Counted from the first letter of the stretch, positions 9,644 through 18,076 are shown. The stretch: DNA of 55,853 nt from Lachnospiraceae bacterium (GCA_009911175.1 QXWX01000042.1:1-55853), one strand, 5' to 3'. Notes: generated by a model from the sequence alone, not told the origin. Made by a program: numbers and translations.

Positions 9644-9673
9644 TTGACACATTCCTTAAATCGCTGCTATAAT
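9644..9673 (+). promoter_or_regulatory. Predicted sigma-A promoter upstream of the Rpn-family gene
   Basis: Consensus TTGACA (9644-9649), 18-base spacer and TATAAT (9668-9673). The transcript would carry a leader of about 230 bases before the start at 9910. Apart from this promoter and a weak GC-rich hairpin around 9590-9615, I see nothing in 9531-9909. Confidence 0.7.
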
Positions 9674-9909
9674 ACACCTACATATCAGGGAAAAATCTTT
9701 ATTCATCCATTTATTCAAAGATACAAATCTAAAATTTATCAATGGAATCCCCAGTATGGAAGTCACAATGAAATAAATGTTTCGTATTACATTGGAAGAG
9801 ACGGCGTGGCTGCTAAGTAAGCGGAAGAGCACTTTTGTTTACAATGAGATCTTTAGTCAGAAAACACTTGCATTTTCTCTCCAATGTCATACAATGGAAA
9901 GGAGACAAG

Positions 9910-10827
9910 ATGAAAAGAAAACTGGAACAACTAAATTTACTGGACGATTTTTTGTTCGGCAGCGTATTGGCTTATCCGGAAATCGGGGAAGAGTTCTGCA
10001 GAAGGATTTTGAAAATCCTGCTCAATGTGGATATGGACAGACTGCATGTAGTCCCTCAAAAGGTCTATTATGGCTCGGATACGGATCAGCACGGCACAAG
10101 GCTGGATGTGTATATTGAAGAGACCGGAGGGGCAGGGACCGTTTACGATGTAGAACCGGACAAAAATGACAGCGTTGAGCTGAAATGCGCATTACCCAGG
10201 CGGGTCAGGTTTTATCATTCCAAGATCGACGGAGGGAGTCTGAAAGCGGGGAACGATTACTCAAAGCTAAAGCAGGTGATTGTTTTGATGATTATGCCCT
10301 ACGATCCATTTGATAAAAACCGGATTTTATACACGATCCGCAGAACATGTGAAGAGGAGCCGGATATGGATTACGATGACGGGGCGGCAACCTATTTCTT
10401 TTATACAAAGGGAAAAAAGGGGGAACTGTCAGAAGAGGCGCGGAAGCTTCTCCGATATATGGAGGATTCCCGCGGAGACAATGCGGATAGCGCCCTGCTT
10501 GAGGATATCCACAAAATGGTAGAGACGGTCCGGCACGACAAGGAGGTGTCTTTAGAGTATATGAAGGTATATGAAAGAGAGCGGATGATTGAGAGCCGTG
10601 GAGAAGCAAGGGGAGAAGCAAAAGGTAAGATCAAAGGTGAGATACTGGGAGAAATGAAATTCATCCGAAATATGTCAAAGTCTATGAAACCGGACAAGAT
10701 TTCAGAATCCTCCGGGCTGGATCAGGAGTATATTGAAAAAATCCTTACCTACATATGGAAATATCCTGAGGAAACGGATGAGGCGGTTGCGGACAGGATA
10801 CTTGCTGCCGGGAAAAAAGAGGAATGA
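9910..10827 (+). CDS. Rpn/PD-(D/E)XK nuclease family protein (transposase-like)
   Basis: A 305-residue protein of the recombination-promoting nuclease / PD-(D/E)XK 'putative transposase' group. The nuclease core is recognisable in GTRLDVYIEE (catalytic Asp), then YDVEPDK (the E-x-D/Q strand) and the RRVRFYHSKIDG helix, with YSKLKQVIVLMIMPYDPF following. A charged C-terminal region with repeated GEAxGEAKGKIKGE is usual for the family. Homologues cleave DNA and promote RecA-independent recombination in E. coli, though the natural role is unsettled. AAAGGAG lies before the ATG at 9910; a longer frame opens at 9835 without support. Such genes are often present in many copies and move between genomes. 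It stands alone behind its own promoter. Confidence 0.8.
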   Translation: MKRKLEQLNLLDDFLFGSVLAYPEIGEEFCRRILKILLNVDMDRLHVVPQKVYYGSDTDQHGTRLDVYIEETGGAGTVYDVEPDKNDSVELKCALPRRVRFYHSKIDGGSLKAGNDYSKLKQVIVLMIMPYDPFDKNRILYTIRRTCEEEPDMDYDDGAATYFFYTKGKKGELSEEARKLLRYMEDSRGDNADSALLEDIHKMVETVRHDKEVSLEYMKVYERERMIESRGEARGEAKGKIKGEILGEMKFIRNMSKSMKPDKISESSGLDQEYIEKILTYIWKYPEETDEAVADRILAAGKKEE

Positions 10828-10860
10828 CAGAAGCATAATTGGTCAGACAAGGGAGAACAG

Positions 10861-10914
10861 CATGTGTCTGATCCTGGTCAATCATCATACAGATGGATCG
10901 GGATCAGGCACATG
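10861..10914. repeat. Large inverted repeat downstream of the Rpn-family gene
   Basis: CATGTGTCTGATCC (10861-10874) pairs with GGATCAGGCACATG (10901-10914) with one G-T mismatch, around a 26-base loop; TTGTTTATG follows. It could end the Rpn transcript or mark the border of a mobile unit. Nothing else is seen between 10828 and the promoter at 11036. Confidence 0.6.
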
Positions 10915-11035
10915 TTGTTTATGCATACGCATGCAGATTGTCCTCCAATAGAAAAGAAAAATAAAATTTGGTTCGATTTTGTTATGGAGTTACTGTGAAT
11001 AGTAACGTTATGGAATTTCGTTTTGAAAAAAAGTC

Positions 11036-11065
11036 TTGACATTTTTTTGAGTGAAGTGATAAAAT
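11036..11065 (+). promoter_or_regulatory. Predicted sigma-A promoter of the MarR-ABC operon
   Basis: Consensus TTGACA (11036-11041), 18-base spacer and TAAAAT (11060-11065). The start of transcription would lie just upstream of the four iterons, so a protein bound to them would block elongation or early promoter clearance. Confidence 0.7.
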
Positions 11066-11093
11066 ACATTTTGTGAAAAAAGTTTTATATACG

Positions 11094-11157
11094 AACAATT
11101 CGCTGTGCAAACAATTGTTAAATCAAACAATTGGCGGCGTGAACAATTGAAATCGTA
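11094..11157. repeat. Four 16-bp iterons with core AACAATT
   Basis: The heptamer AACAATT occurs at 11094, 11110, 11126 and 11142, exactly 16 bases apart each time; three of the four continue to AACAATTG. The bases between cores are not conserved. The regular spacing suggests cooperative binding by one protein, most simply the MarR regulator encoded next. A spacing of 16 puts neighbouring sites on roughly opposite helix faces. Confidence 0.8.
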
Positions 11158-11271
11158 TCCAATCAGTGCGGCAAAACCGCAAGTACATGATTTTGTAAAG
11201 GAACAGATCAAAAAGACAGCAGCCATATCCCAACGAAGAAGGAATACGCTGCAAACCAGGAGGTGAGTGGA

Positions 11272-11727
11272 ATGTGTAAATCATGCAGTATCAACGATCA
11301 GGTTGGATTTGAGATTCACCGGACGGGGCATATGATGTCCCGGAGGCTGGAGGCTCGGGTGAAGGCGGAGGGTGTCGATGAGGTAACGCTGACCCATGGA
11401 TGGATCATCCGTTTCCTCTATGAGAACCGGGCGAAGGAGATTTTTCAGAAGGATATTGAGAAGTATTTTCTGGTGGGCAGATCTACAGTGACAAACAGTA
11501 TACAGCTCATGGAGAAGAAAGGGCTGGTGCGCCGGGAATTTGTAGAGTGCGACGCAAGGCTGAAAAAAGTGCTTCTGACGGAAAAGGGAATCCGCGCCCA
11601 TGAGACCATCGAGGCAATGATCGCGGAGATGAACTGCGGACTGCTGGACGGAATTGACGAAAAAGACGTAGGGACGTTTCTTAAAGTCATCCGCAGGATC
11701 AAGGAAAATATAGAACAGCAAAAGTAA
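11272..11727 (+). CDS. MarR-family transcriptional regulator
   Basis: A 151-residue winged-helix regulator: an N-terminal dimerisation helix, a helix-turn-helix in FQKDIEKYFLVGRSTVTNSI, a wing with KGLVRREFVECDARLKKVLL and a C-terminal helix. MarR proteins are usually dimeric repressors released by small phenolic or drug-like ligands or by oxidation. Cysteines lie at the very N-terminus (MCKSCS) and in the wing (VECDAR), so thiol sensing is possible but unproven. AGGAGG at 11258-11263 fits the ATG at 11272 better than the GTG at 11263. It is the first gene of an operon with the two exporter genes, the standard arrangement for a locally autoregulated multidrug pump. Confidence 0.9.
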   Translation: MCKSCSINDQVGFEIHRTGHMMSRRLEARVKAEGVDEVTLTHGWIIRFLYENRAKEIFQKDIEKYFLVGRSTVTNSIQLMEKKGLVRREFVECDARLKKVLLTEKGIRAHETIEAMIAEMNCGLLDGIDEKDVGTFLKVIRRIKENIEQQK

Positions 11728-11780
11728 TAACATGAGCAATAATAAGAGCAATAACAAGAGCAGCAAGAAGGAGGAGCCTA

Positions 11781-13610
11781 ATGATCAGGACTTTATTAAG
11801 CGAAGTAAAAGAGTATAAGAGAGCGTCCATCGCGACACCTTTGTTCATGCTCCTGGAGGTTTTGATGGAAACGCTGATTCCGTTTCTGATGGCATCCATC
11901 ATTGATGACGGCGTTAACGCGGGAGATATCGGGCACATTTACAGGGTGGGCGGCCTCATGGTGGCTGCTGCTGCGGTGGGCCTGTTTGCCGGAATGGCAG
12001 GCGGGCGGTACGGGGCAAAGGCTTCCGCCGGATTTGCAAAAAATCTGCGGGAATCCATGTTCAACCACATCCAGACATTTTCATTTGCAAATATTGACAA
12101 ATTCAGTACAGCCGGGCTGGTGACCCGTCTGACCACAGATGTGACCAATCTGCAGAACGCGTACCAGATGATCCTGCGGATGTTCACCAGAGCGCCGGCC
12201 AGCATGATCTGCGCAATGGTTATGGCATTCAATATCAATGCAAGGCTTTCCAGCATTTATCTGGCGGCAGTTATTATCCTGGGCGTGATCCTGTTTTTCA
12301 TCATCCGCCATGCCACCGGATTTTTTCAGCAGGCATTTCCAAAGTACGATGAGTTAAATGCCTCTGTCCAGGAAAATGTATCCGCGGTCCGGGTGGTGAA
12401 GGCATATGTGAGAGAAGAGCAGGAAACAAGTAAATTTCAGCGGGCCAGCCAGAACATTTACAATATTTTCGTAAAAGCGGAATGCAACGTGATCGTAAAT
12501 GCGCCGCTGATGATGTTTACGGTGTATACCTGCATCATCCTGATCAGTTGGCTGGGGGCGAAAATGATCGTCAGCTCGGCACTGACTACAGGCGAATTGA
12601 TGAGTTTGCTGGCTTACTGTATGAATATTTTAATGAGCCTGATGATGCTGTCCATGGTATTTGTCATGATTTCCATGAGTATGGCCAGTATCCGGCGTAT
12701 TTCCGAGGTGCTTCATGAGACCAGCGACCTGGACAATCCGGCAGAGCCGGTCTATGAGGTGAAGGACGGGAGCATCACCTTCCGTCATGTGGATTTCGCC
12801 TATAAAAAGGACAGCGCCGAGCCGGTTCTCAAGGACATCAATCTGGAGATCCGCTCCGGTGAGACCATCGGGATCATCGGGGGCACCGGCAGCGCCAAGA
12901 CAAGCCTGGTCAACCTGGTGAGCCGCCTGTACGATGTGACGGACGGGGAAGTGCTGGTCGGCGGAAGAAATGTTAAAGAGTATGATATGGAGTCGCTGCG
13001 GAACCAGGTGTCGGTGGTGCTGCAGAACAACGTGCTCTTTTCAGGAAGTATTTTGGAAAACCTGCGGTGGGGTGACCCGGACGCGGCGGATGAGGAATGC
13101 GAGGCGGCCTGCCGGCTGGCCTGTGCGGATGAATTTATCCAGAGATTTCCGGACGGGTATCATACCCATATTGAACAAGGCGGAAGCAACGTGTCCGGAG
13201 GGCAGAAGCAAAGGCTCTGCATCGCCCGCGCCCTGCTGAAAAAACCGAAAATCTTGATTTTGGACGACAGCACCAGCGCTGTGGATACGGCCACGGACGG
13301 CAAGATCCGCCGGGCATTCCGGGAAGAGATCCCGGATACCACAAAGCTCATTATCGCGCAGAGGATTTCCAGCGTGCAGGATGCGGACAGGATCATCGTT
13401 ATGGAGGAAGGCCGGATTGACGGCTTTGGAACCCACGAAGAGCTGCTGGCGCAAAATGAAATTTACCGGGAAGTGTACGAATCCCAGACCCAGGGCGGCG
13501 GGGACTTTGATGAACCATCCGGAGAGGCTTCGGAGGAAAAGGCCCGTGAAAGATCCGGGGAAGCTTTGGACGAAAAGGGACGCATTGAAAGAAAGAGAGG
13601 TGAAGCCTGA
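11781..13610 (+). CDS. Heterodimeric ABC exporter, subunit with degenerate ATP site
   Basis: A 609-residue half-transporter: six membrane helices (residues 1-310) fused to an ATPase domain. The Walker A reads GGTGSAKT (about 367-374, a Gly replaced by Ala), Walker B ends in ILILDDSTSAVD with Asp in place of the catalytic Glu, and the switch histidine is Gln in IIAQRISSV. The signature VSGGQKQR is canonical. This is the pattern of the degenerate-site partner in heterodimeric exporters such as TM287/288 and BmrCD: its Walker motifs form the non-hydrolysing site while its signature serves the partner's active site. The C-terminal 40 residues are charged. AAGGAGGAG precedes the start; the stop overlaps the next start by one base (TGATG), so coupled translation is likely. 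Confidence 0.92.
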   Translation: MIRTLLSEVKEYKRASIATPLFMLLEVLMETLIPFLMASIIDDGVNAGDIGHIYRVGGLMVAAAAVGLFAGMAGGRYGAKASAGFAKNLRESMFNHIQTFSFANIDKFSTAGLVTRLTTDVTNLQNAYQMILRMFTRAPASMICAMVMAFNINARLSSIYLAAVIILGVILFFIIRHATGFFQQAFPKYDELNASVQENVSAVRVVKAYVREEQETSKFQRASQNIYNIFVKAECNVIVNAPLMMFTVYTCIILISWLGAKMIVSSALTTGELMSLLAYCMNILMSLMMLSMVFVMISMSMASIRRISEVLHETSDLDNPAEPVYEVKDGSITFRHVDFAYKKDSAEPVLKDINLEIRSGETIGIIGGTGSAKTSLVNLVSRLYDVTDGEVLVGGRNVKEYDMESLRNQVSVVLQNNVLFSGSILENLRWGDPDAADEECEAACRLACADEFIQRFPDGYHTHIEQGGSNVSGGQKQRLCIARALLKKPKILILDDSTSAVDTATDGKIRRAFREEIPDTTKLIIAQRISSVQDADRIIVMEEGRIDGFGTHEELLAQNEIYREVYESQTQGGGDFDEPSGEASEEKARERSGEALDEKGRIERKRGEA

Positions 13611-15514
13611 TGCCAGGACCGATGAACAGAGGCCCCAGAGGTATGAAGCCCCAGGTAAAGAACCCGGGAAAGCTTCTGGCACGGCTGATGAACTATGTTT
13701 TCCGGGACTATAAGATTCATTGTATTTTTGTATTTATCTTTATTTTCCTGGGCGTGATCGCCAATGTACAGGGAACCATGTTTACAAAAAATCTAATCGA
13801 CGATTATATTACTCCGTTTCTGCTGACGGATTCGCCGGATTTTTCACCCCTTGCCCATGCAATCGGCAGGGTGGCGGTATTTTATGGAGTGGGGATTGTT
13901 TCCACCTATGCGTACAACCGGATCATGGTCATGGTGACCCAGGGCACCCTCCGGGACATGCGGAACGAACTGTTTGCCCATATGCAGAAGCTTCCGGTCA
14001 AATATTTTGACACCCATGCGCATGGCGATATCATGTCGGTCTATACCAATGATATCGATACGCTGCGGCAGATGATCAGCCAGAGCATTCCGCAGATTAT
14101 CAACAGCGCGTTTACCGTGGTGAGCGTCTTTGTCAGCATGGTGATCCTGAATATCCCATTGACCATCGTCACCTTGATTATGGTAGGATTGATGCTGTTC
14201 TGTTCTCAGAAGTCGGCCGCAAACAGCGGAAAATATTTTCTGGAACAGCAGCGGAACTTAGGGGCGGTGAACGGATTCATTGAGGAAATGATGAACGGCC
14301 AGAAGGTGGTCAAGGTCTTCTGCCATGAGGAGGAGAGCAAGAAGGAGTTTAAGAAGCTCAATGACCGGCTTTTTGTAAGTGCGGATCGTGCTAATACATT
14401 TGCCAATTTCCTCGGCCCCATCAATGCCCAGCTTGGGAATATCAGCTACGTGATCTGCGCCATCGTCGGCGGCATCCTGGCCCTCAACAGGGTGGGCGGC
14501 TTCACGTTGGGCGGGCTGGCTAGTTTTCTGACCTTCAACAAGAGCTTCAGTATGCCCATCAACCAGGTCAGCCAGCAGTTGAATGCCATCGTCATGGCTA
14601 TGGCAGGGGCGGAGAGGATCTTCCAGCTCATGGATGAACCGGAGGAGGCCGACGCAGGCTATGTGACCCTGGTCAATGTGACCGAGGAAAATGGGGAGCT
14701 GAAAGAGAGCAGGGAGCGCACCGGAAGATGGGCCTGGAAGCATGTCCACCAGGCGGACCAGTCCGTGGATTATGTGGAGCTTACGGGAAATGTTGTCTTT
14801 GACGGTGTGGATTTTGGATATAACGATGAAAAGATCGTGCTCCACGATGTAAAATTATTTGCAGAGCCGGGACAGAAGATCGCCTTTGTCGGTTCCACCG
14901 GGGCAGGTAAGACCACCATCACCAACCTGATCAACCGATTTTATGACATTCAGGACGGGAAGATCCGGTACGACGGCATCAATGTCAACAAGATTAAAAA
15001 AGCCGATCTGCGCCGTTCCCTGGGGATCGTGCTGCAGGACACCCATCTGTTTACCGGGACGGTGAAGGAAAATATCCGTTTCGGCAAGCTGGACGCTACG
15101 GAGGAAGAGATTGTGGCGGCGGCAAAGCTGGCCAATGCGGACGGATTTATCCGAAGGCTGCCCAATGGGTATGATACCATGTTCACCGGGGACGGGGCAA
15201 ACTTAAGCCAGGGACAGCGGCAGCTTCTTGCCATTGCCAGGGCGGCAGTAGCAGACCCGCCGGTACTGATCCTGGATGAGGCCACAAGTTCCATCGACAC
15301 CAGGACGGAGCGGATCATCCAGGAAGGCATGGACCGCCTGATGAGCGGACGGACCACATTTGTGATCGCCCATCGGCTGTCAACCGTACGCAATTCGGAC
15401 TGCATCATGGTGCTGGAACAGGGACGGATCATCGAGCGGGGAACACACGACCAGCTCATCGAGGAGCAGGGAAAATACTATCAGCTATACACAGGAAATG
15501 CTATCAGTGCATAA
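13610..15514 (+). CDS. Heterodimeric ABC exporter, subunit with active ATP site
   Basis: A 634-residue half-transporter with six membrane helices and an ATPase domain. Walker A GSTGAGKTT (about 427-435), Walker B VLILDEATSS with catalytic Glu, and VIAHRLSTV with the switch His are all intact, while the signature is LSQGQ. Together with the upstream subunit this gives one catalytic site (this Walker pair plus the partner's VSGGQ) and one degenerate site. A linker of about 50 residues with a charged tract (about residues 355-385) precedes the ATPase domain. It would export drugs, lipids or peptides across the cytoplasmic membrane. The start ATG overlaps the previous stop. I see no strong terminator after it. 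Confidence 0.93.
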   Translation: MPGPMNRGPRGMKPQVKNPGKLLARLMNYVFRDYKIHCIFVFIFIFLGVIANVQGTMFTKNLIDDYITPFLLTDSPDFSPLAHAIGRVAVFYGVGIVSTYAYNRIMVMVTQGTLRDMRNELFAHMQKLPVKYFDTHAHGDIMSVYTNDIDTLRQMISQSIPQIINSAFTVVSVFVSMVILNIPLTIVTLIMVGLMLFCSQKSAANSGKYFLEQQRNLGAVNGFIEEMMNGQKVVKVFCHEEESKKEFKKLNDRLFVSADRANTFANFLGPINAQLGNISYVICAIVGGILALNRVGGFTLGGLASFLTFNKSFSMPINQVSQQLNAIVMAMAGAERIFQLMDEPEEADAGYVTLVNVTEENGELKESRERTGRWAWKHVHQADQSVDYVELTGNVVFDGVDFGYNDEKIVLHDVKLFAEPGQKIAFVGSTGAGKTTITNLINRFYDIQDGKIRYDGINVNKIKKADLRRSLGIVLQDTHLFTGTVKENIRFGKLDATEEEIVAAAKLANADGFIRRLPNGYDTMFTGDGANLSQGQRQLLAIARAAVADPPVLILDEATSSIDTRTERIIQEGMDRLMSGRTTFVIAHRLSTVRNSDCIMVLEQGRIIERGTHDQLIEEQGKYYQLYTGNAISA

Positions 15515-15655
15515 GAAAAATCGGGGCGAAACGGGAATTGCCCGCTTTCAGAAAATCTGCTGCCGGCAGTTTTTCCGCATACGATGGTAAAAAATTCCAA
15601 CCGTACAGGTGGAAAAAATTACTTTATAGATCGGCTGTAATGAGGAGGAGCACGG

Positions 15656-16549
15656 ATGGAATACATTCCTGCCAAAACAATCGTAACAAAGACGAAAGCC
15701 CCGTCCCAGTGGTTCGGGATTGACTATAATATGAACATTTACAAGGGCTGCTGTCACGGCTGTATCTACTGTGACAGCAGATCCGACTGCTATCAGATCG
15801 ACGATTTTGACCGTGTGCGGGCTAAAGAAAACGCACTGCAGATCATCCGGGACGACCTCCGACGTAAGACGAAAAGCGGCGTAGTCGGTACAGGCGCTAT
15901 GAGCGACCCTTATAATCCCTTCGAAAAAAAGCTGGAATTGACACGCCATGCCCTGGAGCTGTGCGACGCCTTCGAATTTGGCGCGGCGGTCGCAACGAAG
16001 AGCGCGCTGATGGAGCGGGATATCGACATATTGCAGAGCATAGCGGAGCATTCCCCGGTACTCTTAAAAGTGACGGTGACGACAGCGGACGATGATCTGG
16101 CCGGGAAGATTGAACCTCATGTTTCCCGGCCGGATGCAAGGTTCCGAATGATTGAGAAGCTGAGCAAAAACGGGCTTTATACCGGTATCCTGCTGATGCC
16201 GGTGCTGCCCTTTTTGGAGGACAGTATGAAGAACATCGGGGAGATTATCCGCCGTGCAGAAGCCTCCGGAGCCAGGTTTATCTATCCGGCTTTCGGCATG
16301 ACCCTGCGGGGAAACCAGCGGGATTGGTATTTTGCAAAGCTGGAGGAATTGTTTCCGGGGAAAGGTCTGGCAGACAAGTACTGGAAACGGTATGGCAATT
16401 ATTATGAATGCCGGAGCCCCCAGGCAAAACGGTTGTGGGAGTATTTCGCGGGGGAGTGTGAGAAGCGGGGGATTGCGTACCGGATGGAGGATATTATCAG
16501 TCAGTATAAGAGGGCTTACAGGGTGGAGCAGTTGAGACTGATTTTTTAG
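15656..16549 (+). CDS. SplB-like radical SAM protein
   Basis: A 297-residue radical SAM protein of the spore-photoproduct-lyase-like group (COG1533). The [4Fe-4S] motif C-x3-C-x2-C is seen in YKGCCHGCIYCDSR (residues about 32-40), followed by GTGAMSDPYNPFEK and KVTVTTADDDLAGKIEPH, both typical of the family. True spore photoproduct lyases repair UV thymine dimers in spores with SAM and carry a further conserved cysteine; most short relatives of this size are uncharacterised. No neighbouring gene indicates a substrate. GAGGAG lies eight bases before the ATG. It follows the exporter by about 140 bases and may be separately transcribed. Confidence 0.85.
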   Translation: MEYIPAKTIVTKTKAPSQWFGIDYNMNIYKGCCHGCIYCDSRSDCYQIDDFDRVRAKENALQIIRDDLRRKTKSGVVGTGAMSDPYNPFEKKLELTRHALELCDAFEFGAAVATKSALMERDIDILQSIAEHSPVLLKVTVTTADDDLAGKIEPHVSRPDARFRMIEKLSKNGLYTGILLMPVLPFLEDSMKNIGEIIRRAEASGARFIYPAFGMTLRGNQRDWYFAKLEELFPGKGLADKYWKRYGNYYECRSPQAKRLWEYFAGECEKRGIAYRMEDIISQYKRAYRVEQLRLIF

Positions 16550-16574
16550 AATTTACTGTGAATCGTAGTTACTG

Positions 16575-16625
16575 GTTACGCCCCGACCAATCGCTACGCT
16601 GATTGGTCAGTGTGTGACATGTAAC
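16575..16625. repeat. Nested inverted repeat (possible intergenic palindrome family member)
   Basis: GACCAATC (16585-16592) and GATTGGTC (16601-16608) form a perfect 8-bp stem with an 8-base loop, enclosed by GTTAC (16575-16579) and GTAAC (16621-16625). It begins with ACTGGTTAC, the same nine bases that lead the palindrome at 20184, suggesting a shared family. No T-run follows. Confidence 0.5.
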
Positions 16626-16635
16626 AATGTTTTTC

Positions 16636-16664
16636 TTGATATTGTTGTCTAATTGCTATATGAT
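16636..16664 (+). promoter_or_regulatory. Predicted sigma-A promoter of the 47-residue gene
   Basis: TTGATA (16636-16641), 17-base spacer, TATGAT (16659-16664), with a leader of about 105 bases to the start at 16776. Confidence 0.5.
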
Positions 16665-16775
16665 ATAAATAAGCTTAGATGTAATAGGAACTGCAGCGAG
16701 AACTATAAAAAATTGATTCCATACACACAGACGATCTGACGTATAGAAAGTTTTGGTAAAGGAAGTAGGACAAGG

Positions 16776-16919
16776 ATGAATATGACGGAAGTTGCCAGAT
16801 TTATCTTGGGTTTGAGGGCTGCCGGATGGTCAGAAAAAGAAATTAATGATTTTATGCTTTATATCGAATCAGGTGAAGAACAATACAAACCAAAACCAAG
16901 AGAAAAGAAAGCGGATTAA
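16776..16919 (+). CDS. Small 47-residue protein of unknown function
   Basis: A short frame opens with ATGAATATGACGG and encodes MNMTEVARFILGLRAAGWSE followed by a second helix (KEINDFMLYIESGEEQ) and a lysine-rich tail (YKPKPREKKAD). Two amphipathic helices with a Gly-Trp turn are predicted by eye. Support for a real gene: a purine-rich ribosome site just upstream (GGAAG, then AAGG), a promoter in range, coding-like composition and an intrinsic terminator seven bases after the stop. I do not recognise a named family, though similar 'GLRxxGWxEKEINDF' small proteins seem familiar from Lachnospiraceae genomes. Function unknown; the helix pair could bind a protein or nucleic acid. Confidence 0.7.
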   Translation: MNMTEVARFILGLRAAGWSEKEINDFMLYIESGEEQYKPKPREKKAD

Positions 16920-16925
16920 AAGACT

Positions 16926-16962
16926 GGGAAGAGCGTACTTAAAAACGTTCTTCCCTCTTTTT
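16926..16962 (+). terminator. Intrinsic terminator of the 47-residue gene
   Basis: GGGAAGAGCGT (16926-16936) pairs with ACGTTCTTCCC (16945-16955) with one G-U pair and an 8-base loop, followed by TCTTTTT. Confidence 0.85.
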
Positions 16963-17068
16963 CGCCCATCCTGCCGGCCGAACATCGAGAAGCACAGTAC
17001 AAGCTGCCGCATGAATCATAACAATAACTAAATATTTCCTAAATGTTTTCTTAACCGCCACATCGCTG

Positions 17069-17097
17069 TTTACACCACATTTCCAACATGCTACAAT
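17069..17097 (+). promoter_or_regulatory. Predicted sigma-A promoter of the barnase-barstar pair
   Basis: TTTACA (17069-17074), 17-base spacer and TACAAT (17092-17097), about 50 bases before the start of the ribonuclease gene. Confidence 0.6.
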
Positions 17098-17148
17098 ACC
17101 TTTATCAATTTCCGGTCTATGATTGGAATTTTGCAGTATGGAGGATGA

Positions 17149-17754
17149 ATGTATATGAACCGAATTTTATGGAAGCATGCAACAATGAAAAAATGGCTGC
17201 AGTATTTCCTTGTATTTTTATTGGCATTTACTTTGTCAGGCTGCGGCGCTTCGCCGGAATCTGCCGAAAAAACCGGCAATACTGCGTCGTCAGGTAAAAC
17301 TTTAGATGCAGCCCGGTCCGAAGATGAAGAAAATCCGAAGATAGATGAATCTTCCCAGGAATCCGATGATATTCCGCATCAGACTACATCAGACGAAGAC
17401 TCCGAACTGCAGGAGGACGGCGTTTACACATCCAGGGATGAGGTGGCGCAATACATCTTTACGTACGGCCATCTCCCGTCCAACTTTATCACCAAAAAAG
17501 AGGCCAAAGCCCTGGGGTGGGAAGGCGGGGGTCTGGAACCCTACGCGCCGGGCAAATGCATCGGCGGAAGCCGTTTCGGCAATTACGAAGGACTGCTGCC
17601 GGAGAAGGAAGGACGTGTTTATACGGAGTGCGACATCGACACGCTGGGGGCTGACAGGCGCGGCGCCAAACGGATCGTTTTTTCAAACGACGGACTGATT
17701 TATTATACGGAAGACCACTATGAATCTTTTGAACTTTTGTATGGAGAGGAATAA
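17149..17754 (+). CDS. Lipoprotein ribonuclease of the barnase family
   Basis: A 201-residue exported ribonuclease. A signal peptide ends in a lipobox (LSGC, Cys32), so the mature protein should be lipid-anchored outside the membrane. A low-complexity acidic, Ser-rich linker (about residues 35-90) precedes a barnase fold: VAQYIFTYGHLPSNFITKKE, then AKALGW, a GGSRFGNYEGLLP turn, GRVYTECDID and RIVFSNDGLIYYTEDHYESF. The catalytic base Glu160, Arg175 and general acid His190 match barnase Glu73, Arg87 and His102 in order and spacing. Classical barnases are secreted free; membrane tethering through a linker is unusual. GGAGG (17140-17144) serves either the ATG at 17149 or that at 17155. The inhibitor gene follows after two bases. 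Confidence 0.88.
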   Translation: MYMNRILWKHATMKKWLQYFLVFLLAFTLSGCGASPESAEKTGNTASSGKTLDAARSEDEENPKIDESSQESDDIPHQTTSDEDSELQEDGVYTSRDEVAQYIFTYGHLPSNFITKKEAKALGWEGGGLEPYAPGKCIGGSRFGNYEGLLPEKEGRVYTECDIDTLGADRRGAKRIVFSNDGLIYYTEDHYESFELLYGEE

Positions 17755-17756
17755 AT

Positions 17757-18032
17757 ATGCGTATATGTATATTAGACGGGGAAAACATCCTGAATAGAGA
17801 AATGCTGCACGACACACTGACCGCGGCTTTGGATTTTCCCGACTGGTACGGCAGGAACCTGGACGCTCTGTATGACTGCCTGACCGATCTGGCGGAGGAG
17901 ACGGAGATCCGGTTTCGGAACGAACAGGCATTGGCGGAGCATCTGGGAAATTATGCCGGGGCCCTGAAAAAAGTCATCTGCACCGCCGTGGAAGAGAATC
18001 AGAATATACAATGTATTCTGAATCATGCATGA
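17757..18032 (+). CDS. Barstar-family ribonuclease inhibitor
   Basis: A 91-residue protein of the barstar family. MRICILDGENILNREMLHDT and LDFPDWYGRNLDALYDCLTD are diagnostic: the second contains the helix-loop (Tyr-Gly-x-Asn-Leu-Asp-Ala-Leu-x-Asp) whose acidic residues plug the barnase active site. It would sit in the cytoplasm and neutralise ribonuclease made before export. The start is two bases after the ribonuclease stop with GGAGAGG inside the end of that gene, so the pair is translationally coupled. Confidence 0.92.
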   Translation: MRICILDGENILNREMLHDTLTAALDFPDWYGRNLDALYDCLTDLAEETEIRFRNEQALAEHLGNYAGALKKVICTAVEENQNIQCILNHA

Positions 18033-18076
18033 ATTGATATAAACATAACAAAGCACTGAAACCCGAAGGAGGATCT

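Noticed and set aside
9777..10118. Frame overlapping the start of the Rpn-family gene
   Set aside because: It conflicts with the Rpn frame, which has the ribosome site and the conserved nuclease motifs.
15540..15575. CTGCCGGCAG followed by TTTTT as a terminator after the ABC exporter
   Set aside because: The palindrome leaves no room for a loop, so a stable stem of useful length cannot form.
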